From Streptomyces uncialis (GTDB lineage: Bacteria; Actinomycetota; Actinomycetes; Streptomycetales; Streptomycetaceae): a stretch of DNA of 64,000 bases. The stretch lies in the NCBI RefSeq assembly GCF_001905345.1, contig NZ_LFBV01000006.1, positions 124,001-188,000 on the forward strand, given 5' to 3'. A program made the translations under genes and the position numbers. This document shows, piece by piece, positions 43,812 to 50,761 of the stretch; position 1 is the stretch's first letter, and every line of letters begins with the position of its first letter. Below the pieces are notes generated by a model. The model was given only the letters and a program-made list of their open reading frames with translations, had not been told where the DNA came from and made no database searches.

Positions 43812-45473
43812 GTGGCGGACGAGGGTTTCGATTTCAGGCCGGGGGCGCAGGTTCCGCTCTCGGGTGCGTCGGGTCAGACCGCGGCGACCACGGCACTCGC
43901 GTCGGCCGCGTACCGCGACAGCGACCTGGCGGACATCAAGCAGGCGGACAACGACCTGTACCAGTCCACGATCGCGGGGGGCCGCAAGTGGGCGTCCCTG
44001 TTCACGCCGAACCTCGGTGAGGCGTTCTCGCGGGCCGTCCAGACGCGCATGCTGGGCGGCGGCCGGGCGCCGCTGATCCAGTCGTTCGGGATCGATCCGC
44101 AGGCGGTCGTCGAGCACTGTCTGGCGGCGACCCGTATCCGCAAGCACCGCGACAGCTGGCTCACGGCGATCATGGCGCTGTGCGGGGTGGTGTTCCTGCC
44201 CGGGCTGCTCGGCTGGCTGCTGGTCTTCCAGCTCCGCAGGTGGAGTTCCGGTTCCACCAACAAGAGGATGTCCGCGCTCGGTACGACCCTGCTGTTCGCG
44301 GTGGGGGTGCTCGCGGTGATCATGCTGTGGCGGCTGCCGCTGCACGGCTTCTGGCCCTGGTACGCGCGGGCCGCGATCGTCGCGCCGGTGATCGGCTGGC
44401 TGTGGGCGAAGCGGATCTGTGAGCAGACCGCGGTGGATCTGCGCTCGCGCTGGGACGGGCTGCTGTCGGGCGGCGGGGTCGGGGCGAAGATCCCCGAGTC
44501 GGTGCCGACCTCCCCCAACGAGACGGCCGCGGAGGCGCTGCGCCAGGGGCTGGCCCGGCTCGGCGCGGAGCAGCAGTCGAACTCCGTGTTCTACGCGGGC
44601 CCCAAGGGCATCCTCGGGATGGGCACCCGCTGGGGCAGCTGGCAGCTCGCGGAGGATCTGATCCCCCGCGAGGAGGGCAAGGAGATCAATCCGTTCCGCA
44701 GCTGGGACGTGATCCGGTCCATCCACGACCAGCTGCGGATGCTGACGCGCGGGCCGCTGCACACGGGCGGGTTCCCGACGCCGTCGATACGGCACTGGAT
44801 CGTCACCCCGGTCGGGGAGGGCGCCAAGTCGGTCTCCCGCCCCAGCGGTACGGATGTCGAGGCTTACCAGCTCAAGCCGCACGAGATACAGCGGATCTGC
44901 AACGAGCAGCAGTTCGGCAGCGGTGACCGCCACTATCTGGGCGTCCAGTTCACGTTGTGGGACGGTCAGCTGGTGATCACGATGATGATCACCGTGACGG
45001 TGCTGCACGAGACGCTGCGGATCGAGGTGACGGGGCACGCGCTGGGTCCGGTGCACGGGTTGTTCACCACGTCGTCGTCGCCGAAGACGAAGTCGGTCGC
45101 CAAGGCGATCAGGTTCTGGGAGACCAGGACGGTGTCGCTGCCGCTGATCGAGCCGGACGAGGTGGTGCGGCTGGCCGCGCGGGCGCCGTTCACCTGGTAC
45201 CCGCCGCTGCTGGACTGGCTGGGCGGCAAGCTGGTCCTGCCGGAGCCGTTCGGGCTGCGGCACGCGTGGGCCTCGCAGCCGTGGCGGCACCGGTTCATGG
45301 CGGACGACGCGTTGCGGGCGGCGACGCCGGTGCTGCGTGTGGTGCACTCGGCGGCGCTCAAGGTGCTCAAGGAGAACGGGGTCGACACCGACAAGTTCGG
45401 TGCGCGGTCGTCGTTCCTGTCGGGCGCGGTGCAGGACCCGGCGCCTCGGAAGGCGGATGTCTACGATGCGTGA
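43812..45473 (+). CDS. Unrecognised 553-residue membrane protein
   Basis: 553 residues from the GTG at 43812 (VADEGFDFRPGAQ), with GAGGGG upstream; the open frame before it is unsupported. An N-terminal soluble region of about 120 residues (TALASAAYRDSDLADIKQAD, FTPNLGEAFSRAVQTR) precedes two or three membrane segments between about 125 and 210 (LTAIMALCGVVFLPGLLGWLLVF, TLLFAVGVLAVIMLW, a third near APVIGWLWAK). A large soluble C-terminal region follows, with DGQLVITMMITVTVLHETLRIEV looking like paired beta strands. I do not recognise a family or catalytic motif. It is the only rightward gene in this stretch, inserted between pgsA and the HIT gene, which are adjacent in mycobacteria, and bracketed by repeat arrays. 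Confidence 0.88.
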   Translation: MADEGFDFRPGAQVPLSGASGQTAATTALASAAYRDSDLADIKQADNDLYQSTIAGGRKWASLFTPNLGEAFSRAVQTRMLGGGRAPLIQSFGIDPQAVVEHCLAATRIRKHRDSWLTAIMALCGVVFLPGLLGWLLVFQLRRWSSGSTNKRMSALGTTLLFAVGVLAVIMLWRLPLHGFWPWYARAAIVAPVIGWLWAKRICEQTAVDLRSRWDGLLSGGGVGAKIPESVPTSPNETAAEALRQGLARLGAEQQSNSVFYAGPKGILGMGTRWGSWQLAEDLIPREEGKEINPFRSWDVIRSIHDQLRMLTRGPLHTGGFPTPSIRHWIVTPVGEGAKSVSRPSGTDVEAYQLKPHEIQRICNEQQFGSGDRHYLGVQFTLWDGQLVITMMITVTVLHETLRIEVTGHALGPVHGLFTTSSSPKTKSVAKAIRFWETRTVSLPLIEPDEVVRLAARAPFTWYPPLLDWLGGKLVLPEPFGLRHAWASQPWRHRFMADDALRAATPVLRVVHSAALKVLKENGVDTDKFGARSSFLSGAVQDPAPRKADVYDA

Positions 45474-45530
45474 CGCCGTCCGGCGGGGGTGAGCGGGGCG
45501 GTCGGTGCGGGTCCTTGGTGGCCCGCGCCC

Positions 45531-46125
45531 CCTTGGGTCTGTCCGGCTGGGCGCACTTCGTACCTGTGCCGTCGCTCGGTGGGTGCGCAGTTCCCCGCGC
45601 CCCTTTGGGTCTGTCCGGCTGGGCGCACTTCGTACCTGTGCTGTCGCTCGTCGTTTTTGCGCAGTTCCCCGCGCCCCTTTGGGGCGCCCCCGGCCGGTTC
45701 TTCGGGTCGGTGCCGGTCGGGATTCTCCGTCCTCGCTCCAACGCGCTCGGTACGACGTCCAGCGGAGCTACTGAAGAGCATCGGAGTCTGCGGGCAGAGA
45801 TTCCCGCCCACCCCCTCCCGTGAGTCCTGCGACTGCGCGAGGAGGAGGGTGAAAAACAACCTCAGGAGGCTGAGGCGCCCCCGAAGGGGCGCGGGGAACT
45901 GCGCGAAGGACGAGGGCCGACCCGCACCCGAAGAGCGGCCGTAAGGGGGCAGCATCCAGGGGCGCGGGGAACTGCGCGAGCAACCACGGGCCACCCGCAG
46001 CCGAACGGGAACCGCAAGAGGCGCGACCTCAGGGGCGCGGGGAACTGCGCACCCACGGGCCGCCCGCACCCTCGCGGAGACCTGGGGACGGAGAGACCTG
46101 GGGGCGCGGGGAACTGCGCGAGGCC
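45531..46125. repeat. GCGCAGTTCC-core repeat array B
   Basis: Fills the gap between the 553-residue protein gene and the HIT gene. Left part: a direct repeat starting TTGGGTCTGTCCGGCTGGGC at 45533 and again at 45605 (72-base step), with cores at 45585 and 45659. Centre: the ~210-bp element inverted relative to array A (45632-45842). Right part: reverse-oriented cores whose GGGGAACTGCGC ends fall at 45904, 45977, 46050 and 46119 (69-73 base steps). Near 45895-45960 this strand is the reverse complement of the array A spacer around 40108-40235. There is no coding potential. Confidence 0.85.
45632..45842 (-). repeat. Copy 2 of the ~210-bp inverted, MITE-like element
   Basis: Reverse-complement partner of 40263-40472. 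It contains a perfect GCGCCCC-TTT-GGGGCGC hairpin at 45671-45687, matching the hairpin in copy 1. The most divergent stretch is the ~30 bases after GATGCTCTTCAGT in copy 1 orientation. The two copies lie about 5.2 kb apart and enclose pimA, the acyltransferase gene, pgsA and the 553-residue protein gene. Confidence 0.8.
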
Positions 46126-46162
46126 GCGGACTGCGGGGGCCTGTGGGGACGGGGCGGAGGGG

Positions 46163-46711
46163 TTACTTCGGCCAGGAGTCTGCGAGCATCGCCCGGGTGT
46201 CCGCCAGCAGCTGCGGCAGCACCTTCGTGTGGCCGACGACCGGCATGAAGTTGGTGTCACCACCCCAGCGGGGGACCACATGCTGATGGAGATGCGCCGC
46301 GATCCCCGCCCCCGCGACCGTCCCCTGGTTCATCCCGATGTTGAAACCGTGGGCCCCGGACGCGCTCCGCAACGCGGTCATCAACCGCTTGGTGAAGTCC
46401 GCGAGCTCCAGCGTCTCGGCCTCGTCGAGCTCGGTGTAGTCGGCGACGTGCCGGTAGGGCACGGCCATGGCGTGGCCGCCGGTGTACGGGTACAGGTTCA
46501 GCACGGCGTACACCCGCTCGCCGCGGGCGATGATCAGCCCGTCCTCGTCCGACTTGGCGGGAATCGCGCAGAACGGACAGCCGTCGTCGACCCCGGGGCC
46601 GGTCGGCTTGTTCTCCCCTTGGATGTACGCCATCCGATGGGGCGTCCACAGTCGCTGGAAAGCGTCCGGGACACCCACTCCGATCTGCTGTTCCGGCTCA
46701 CGCGAAGTCAT
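46163..46711 (-). CDS. HIT-family nucleotide hydrolase/phosphorylase
   Basis: 182 residues from the ATG at 46711 (MTSREPEQQIG); an ATG at 46723 would lie inside the -10. The histidine triad is HLHQHVVPRW. An upstream zinc site is suggested by GCPFCAIP, and the substrate region by LNLYPYTGGHAMAVPYRHV and FNIGMNQGTVAGAGI. It likely acts on dinucleoside polyphosphates or adenylated compounds, like mycobacterial AP4A phosphorylase, encoded at the same position between thrS and pgsA. A TATGCT hexamer exactly 7 bases before the ATG and no Shine-Dalgarno suggest a leaderless message. Confidence 0.93.
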   Translation of the reverse strand: MTSREPEQQIGVGVPDAFQRLWTPHRMAYIQGENKPTGPGVDDGCPFCAIPAKSDEDGLIIARGERVYAVLNLYPYTGGHAMAVPYRHVADYTELDEAETLELADFTKRLMTALRSASGAHGFNIGMNQGTVAGAGIAAHLHQHVVPRWGGDTNFMPVVGHTKVLPQLLADTRAMLADSWPK

Positions 46712-46718
46712 GCCAAGC

Positions 46719-46724
46719 AGCATA
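46719..46724 (-). promoter_or_regulatory. -10 of the HIT gene, 7 bases before its ATG
   Basis: The minus strand reads TATGCT, seven bases, ATG. It lies immediately after the thrS terminator stem, so the HIT gene can be transcribed independently of thrS. No -35 is recognisable because the terminator occupies that position. Confidence 0.5.
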
Positions 46725-46727
46725 GGA

Positions 46728-46754
46728 CCCCCGGGCGGACGAGCCGCCCGGGGG
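46728..46754 (-). terminator. thrS terminator
   Basis: A perfect 11-bp stem (CCCCCGGGCGG with CCGCCCGGGGG) and a five-base loop, beginning about 18 bases past the thrS stop. Confidence 0.7.
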
Positions 46755-46772
46755 CCGTGGGCGCGGGGCCCG

Positions 46773-48749
46773 TCAGATCTGGGTGCGCTCCGCGACGACC
46801 TGGGCGATCTTCGCGAGGGCGTCCCCGACGGGGATGCCGTTCTCCTGGGAGCCGTCGCGGTAGCGGAAGGACACGGCGCCGTTCGTCATGTCCTCGTCGC
46901 CCGCGATGACCATGAACGGCACCTTCTGCTTCTGCGCGTTGCGGATCTTCTTCTGCATCCGGTCGGAGGAGGAGTCGACCTCGACGCGCAGCCCCTGCTT
47001 GCGGGCCTGCTTCGCGAAGTCCTCCAGATAGGGCACGTGCCCGTCGCCGATGGGGATGCCGACCGCCTGGACGGGTGCGAGCCAGGCGGGGAAGGCGCCC
47101 GCGTAGTGCTCCAGGAGGACCGCGAAGAAGCGCTCGATGGACCCGAACAGCGCACGGTGGATCATGACCGGGCGCTGCTTGGAGCCGTCGGGGCCGGTGT
47201 ACTCCAGGTCGAACCGCTCGGGCAGGTTGAAGTCGAGCTGGACGGTCGACATCTGCCAGGTGCGGCCGATGGCGTCCTTGGCCTGGACGGAGATCTTCGG
47301 CCCGTAGAAGGCGGCGCCGCCCGGGTCGGGGACCAGCGGGAGGCCCTGCTTCTCGGCGACCTCGCGCAGCGTCGCCGTGGCCTCCTCCCAGATCTCGTCG
47401 GAGCCGACGAACTTCTCCGGGTCCTTGGTGGAGAGCTCCAGATAGAAGTCGGTGAGTCCGTAGTCGCGCAGCAGGTTCAGCACGAAGGTCAGCGTCGAGT
47501 CGAGCTCGTCCGCCATCTGCTCCTTGGTGCAGTAGATGTGCGCGTCGTCCTGGGTGAAGCCGCGGGCCCGGGTCAGCCCGTGCACGACGCCGGACTTCTC
47601 GTACCGGTACACGGTGCCGAACTCGAACAGGCGCAGCGGCAGTTCACGGTAGGACCGGCCGCGCGCGTCGAAGATCAGGTTGTGCATCGGGCAGTTCATG
47701 GGCTTGAGGTAGTAGTCCACGCCCTCGTCGAGCTGCATGGGCGGGTACATGCCGTCGGCGTACCAGTCGAGGTGCCCGGAGGTCTCGAAGAGCTTCCCCT
47801 TGGTGGCGTGCGGGGTGTAGACGAACTCGTACCCCTCCTCCTCGTGGCGGCGCCGGGAGTAGTCCTCCATGACCCGGCGGATGATGCCGCCCTTGGGGTG
47901 GAAGACGGCGAGGCCGGAGCCGATCTGGTCGGGGATGGAGAAGAGGTCCAGCTCGTTGCCGAGCTTGCGGTGGTCGCGCTTCTCGGCCTCGGCGAGGAAT
48001 TCGAGGTGGGCCTTCAGCTGGTCCTTGGAGGGCCAGGCGGTGCCGTAGATGCGCTGGAGCATCGGGTTCTTCTCGCTGCCGCGCCAGTACGCGGCGGCGT
48101 TGCGCATCAGCTTGAACGCGGGGATGTTCCGGGTGGTGGGCAGGTGCGGACCCCGGCAGAGGTCCTTCCAGCACAGCTCGCCGGTCTTCGCGTCCAGGTT
48201 GTCGTAGATGGTCAGCTCGCCGGCGCCGACCTCGACGTCCGCGCCGTCGTCGTGCGAGGCGGAGCCCTTGATGCCGATCAGTTCCAGCTTGTACGGCTCG
48301 TCCGCGAGCTCCTCGCGGGCGTCGTCGTCGCTGACGACGCGGCGGGAGAACCGCTGGCCGCGCTTCTGGATCTCCTGCATCTTCTTCTCGACGGCCTTGA
48401 GGTCCTCGGGCGTGAACGGCTTCTCGACGTCGAAGTCGTAGTAGAAGCCGTCCTTGACCGGCGGGCCGATGCCGAGCTTGGCGTCGGGGAAGAGTTCCTG
48501 CACGGCCTGGGCCATGACGTGGGCGGTGGAGTGGCGCAGGATGTTCAGGCCGTCCTCGGAGGAGATGTCGACGGCCTCGACGCTCTCCCCCTCGCGCAGC
48601 TCGTACGCCAGGTCCTTCAGCTCGCCGTCCACCCGGGCGGCGACGACGGAGCGCTCCCCGGGGAAGAGGTCGGCGGCCGTAGTGCCCGTGGTCACCACGC
48701 GTTCTTCCCGCTCGGAATCGCGTTGGATGACCACACGGACGTCTGACAC
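46773..48749 (-). CDS. thrS: Threonyl-tRNA synthetase
   Basis: 658 residues from the GTG at 48749 with AGGAG seven bases upstream. It charges tRNA-Thr and edits Ser-tRNA-Thr. Order: N-terminal TGS domain; editing domain with zinc-type motif HSTAHVMAQAVQELFP and later KDLCRGPHLPTT; class II core with motif 1 region, motif 2 RYEKSGVVHGLTRARGFTQDDAH (split) and motif 3 near the C-terminal side; catalytic zinc Cys in MNCPMH; and the anticodon-binding domain ending SFRYRDGSQENG. It is leftward and divergent from the exonuclease gene across a 400-base gap. Confidence 0.98.
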   Translation of the reverse strand: MSDVRVVIQRDSEREERVVTTGTTAADLFPGERSVVAARVDGELKDLAYELREGESVEAVDISSEDGLNILRHSTAHVMAQAVQELFPDAKLGIGPPVKDGFYYDFDVEKPFTPEDLKAVEKKMQEIQKRGQRFSRRVVSDDDAREELADEPYKLELIGIKGSASHDDGADVEVGAGELTIYDNLDAKTGELCWKDLCRGPHLPTTRNIPAFKLMRNAAAYWRGSEKNPMLQRIYGTAWPSKDQLKAHLEFLAEAEKRDHRKLGNELDLFSIPDQIGSGLAVFHPKGGIIRRVMEDYSRRRHEEEGYEFVYTPHATKGKLFETSGHLDWYADGMYPPMQLDEGVDYYLKPMNCPMHNLIFDARGRSYRELPLRLFEFGTVYRYEKSGVVHGLTRARGFTQDDAHIYCTKEQMADELDSTLTFVLNLLRDYGLTDFYLELSTKDPEKFVGSDEIWEEATATLREVAEKQGLPLVPDPGGAAFYGPKISVQAKDAIGRTWQMSTVQLDFNLPERFDLEYTGPDGSKQRPVMIHRALFGSIERFFAVLLEHYAGAFPAWLAPVQAVGIPIGDGHVPYLEDFAKQARKQGLRVEVDSSSDRMQKKIRNAQKQKVPFMVIAGDEDMTNGAVSFRYRDGSQENGIPVGDALAKIAQVVAERTQI

Positions 48750-49150
48750 CGGACTCTCCTGCCTGAAGGTGGGGGCGGTACCGCATGCGGGTACGCGCTC
48801 CCCCGGATCGTACCGAGCGGGGGGCGTCCACCGCGAAACGGCGGTCCGGAGCGTGGGCGGCCCCGGGTGACGGTCGCGGTACGGAGGGTGTTCGGCGGGT
48901 GGGGGCGGAGCGTCAGTGGGGCGCGGCGCGAGGGCTCCGTCTCCCCCGGCGGGGCCCCGTGGGTGCCGGGTGCGGCGGCGGGGGTCGCGCGCGGTCGCCC
49001 GGTCGTTCCTCTTCCCCGCCCCGGGCGCTCATGGCCGGGGTGTGAACGCCCGTGTCCCGCGGTCCGGTTCGGCGTATCGCGTGGACGGCCCGGGTATCAC
49101 GCCAGCAGCAGCGGCACTGGGGCAACTGCTGGAGGCGCGGGAGGGGTTGG
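48750..49150. other. Divergent region between thrS and the exonuclease gene
   Basis: About 400 bases, G+C-rich, with no gene. On the minus strand TACGAT about 60 bases above thrS might be a -10, but no -35 matches. I looked for a T-box-like or threonine-leader structure and did not see one. On the plus strand the only clear signal is GGGAGGGG before the GTG at 49151. Confidence 0.4.
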
Positions 49151-49882
49151 GTGGCCTTGACGCTTTGGTACGAGGGTCCGTTGGTGGCCTTCGACACGGA
49201 GACCACGGGTGTGGACGTCGAGTCCGACCGGATCGTGTCGGCGGCCGTGATCTGCCAGGACGCGCCGGGCGGCCGTCCCCGGGTCCGGCGCTGGCTGGTG
49301 AATCCCGGGGTGCCGATCCCCGAGCAGGCGACGGCGGTGCACGGTCTGACGGACGAGCAGGTGGGGCGGACCGGGCGGTGGCCGGCCCCGGTGATGGAGG
49401 AGATAGCGCGGGAGCTGAGCGGGCACAGCGCGGCGGGCCGCCCGCTGGTGGTGATGAACGCGCCGTTCGACCTGACCCTGCTGGACCGGGAGTTGCGCCG
49501 TCACCGGGCCAGCAGCCTGGGGCGCTATGTCGAGACGAGCCCCTTGCAGGTCCTCGACCCCCGGGTCCTGGACAAGCACTTCGACCGATACCGCAAGGGC
49601 CGCCGGACCCTGACGGATCTGTGCGCGCTGTACGGGGTGGAGCTGACGGGCGCCCATGACGCGGCGGCGGACGCGCTGGCGGCGACGGAGGTGGTCCGGG
49701 CGGTGGGGCGCCGGTTCGCGTCCCGGCTGGGCCGGTTGTCCCCCGCGGAGCTGCACACCTTGCAGGCGGTGTGGCACGCGACGCAGGCGCGCGGACTCCA
49801 GGCGTGGTTCGCCCGTACCGGGAGCGAGGAGGCGGTGGACCCCGCGTGGCCGCTGCGCACCGGACTGCGGGCGGCGGTCTGA
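49151..49882 (+). CDS. DEDDh-family 3'-5' exonuclease
   Basis: 243 residues from the GTG at 49151 (VALTLWYEG), preceded by GGGAGGGG; the frame upstream is unsupported. It has the DnaQ-like fold: motif I FDTETTG, motif II NAPFDLTLLDRE, motif III AHDAAADALA (with the H of DEDDh). About 50 C-terminal residues add an Ala/Arg/Leu-rich helix. The enzyme probably degrades single-stranded nucleic acid as a stand-alone proofreading-type or repair exonuclease. It is not fused to a GIY-YIG domain. It lies between thrS and a tRNA-Val gene; no operon partner is visible. Confidence 0.93.
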   Translation: MALTLWYEGPLVAFDTETTGVDVESDRIVSAAVICQDAPGGRPRVRRWLVNPGVPIPEQATAVHGLTDEQVGRTGRWPAPVMEEIARELSGHSAAGRPLVVMNAPFDLTLLDRELRRHRASSLGRYVETSPLQVLDPRVLDKHFDRYRKGRRTLTDLCALYGVELTGAHDAAADALAATEVVRAVGRRFASRLGRLSPAELHTLQAVWHATQARGLQAWFARTGSEEAVDPAWPLRTGLRAAV

Positions 49883-49924
49883 GCGGGGTGCCGTGGATGT
49901 GGCGGGGGTGTGCGGACACAGAAG

Positions 49925-49952
49925 AACCGGCCCGTCTGCTGACGGACCGGTT
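49925..49952 (-). terminator. Terminator of the first tRNA-Val(CAC) gene
   Basis: A 12-bp stem with one G-U pair (AACCGGCCCGTC with GACGGACCGGTT) and a TGCT loop, ending 10 bases from the tRNA 3' end. It also lies 42 bases past the exonuclease stop and may serve both. Confidence 0.7.
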
Positions 49953-49961
49953 GTCTCCGGG

Positions 49962-50033
49962 TGGGCGATACTGGGTTCGAACCAGTGACCTCTTCGGTGT
50001 GAACGAAGCGCTCTCCCACTGAGCTAATCGCCC
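49962..50033 (-). tRNA. tRNA-Val(CAC), copy 1
   Basis: 72 nt. Acceptor GGGCGAT pairs with ATCGCCC, discriminator A. The anticodon arm is CTTCG-TTCACAC-CGAAG (anticodon CAC) and the T arm is CTGG-TTCGAAC-CCAG. CCA is not encoded. The sequence is identical to 53698-53769. A good promoter lies just upstream. Confidence 0.97.
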
Positions 50034-50046
50034 GGGAACGAGCTGA

Positions 50047-50076
50047 ACAATACAGGTCTCCGCGCTCCTCGTTCAA
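50047..50076 (-). promoter_or_regulatory. Promoter of tRNA-Val(CAC) copy 1
   Basis: On the minus strand TTGAAC (50071-50076), an 18-base spacer and TATTGT (50047-50052) give a start about 7 bases before the tRNA 5' end. Confidence 0.7.
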
Positions 50077-50106
50077 ACCGGTCGGCCGGGGCGGTGACCG
50101 GTTCGG

Positions 50107-50559
50107 TCAGGGCGAGCGCAGCAGCGCGGTGAGGCCGCGCCGTCCGCCGCGCATCATCCACGCGTGATTGAGGAGGAACAGGGGCCGTCCGGGCACCGCG
50201 AGCCCGCGCATCAGGGGTTTGCGTACCTCGACCTCCTGCTCGTAGCGCGCGATCGTGCCCGCTCCGCCGGGCCGCAGGGTCCAGCGGGCCCAGCCGTCGA
50301 GATCCCCGCTCATGGCGATCTCCAGGACACCGGCCGCACGGTCCCGCCGGGTCTCCGTGGCGGTGACCACCAGTTCGTAGGGCAGGAACGAGCGGAACCG
50401 TCCCGTACCGCCCGCGCCGGACGTACCGCTGCCCGTCACCGAGCGGACCTGCGGCCACCAGCGGGGGTAGTCCTCGGCGCGTTCCAGTACCGCGAACACG
50501 GCGTCGGGGGGCGCGGGCAGGTCCCAGCGGCTGAGGAAGCGGTATCGGCACCAGTCCAT
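50107..50559 (-). CDS. SRPBCC-fold (polyketide cyclase/dehydrase-like) protein
   Basis: 150 residues from the ATG at 50559 (MDWCRYRFLSRWDLPAPPD). Helix-grip fold features are visible: WDLPAPPDAVFAVLERAEDYPRWWP is the typical N-terminal signature, followed by alternating strands with GRFRSFLPYELVVTATETRRD and a long C-terminal helix (LFLLNHAWMMRGGRRGL). Such proteins bind hydrophobic ligands; many in Streptomyces are not tied to polyketide pathways, and none is seen here. Divergent from the large membrane protein gene. Function unknown. Confidence 0.88.
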   Translation of the reverse strand: MDWCRYRFLSRWDLPAPPDAVFAVLERAEDYPRWWPQVRSVTGSGTSGAGGTGRFRSFLPYELVVTATETRRDRAAGVLEIAMSGDLDGWARWTLRPGGAGTIARYEQEVEVRKPLMRGLAVPGRPLFLLNHAWMMRGGRRGLTALLRSP

Positions 50560-50761
50560 ACGGGGAGTCTGCCTGGCCGGACCCCTCCCCGTACCTGTCC
50601 GGCGCCGGCCGTCCATCCCTCGGAACGCCCCGGGGTGTCCGGCGGCCCGTTCCCGGCGTCGGCGCGCGGGGGCACATCCGGACATTCGTCCCCAGAACCT
50701 GAGTACGCCCTGAGTACGCGCACTCATGCCGGGCCCGGTGGCCACGATCACACTCACCGCT

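Noticed and set aside
48750..49150. Search for a T-box or attenuator ahead of thrS
   Set aside because: No T-box core or competing terminator/antiterminator stems were recognisable. The region is merely G+C-rich.
50107..50559. SRPBCC protein considered as part of a polyketide cluster
   Set aside because: No ketosynthase, acyl carrier protein or tailoring gene occurs anywhere in the window.
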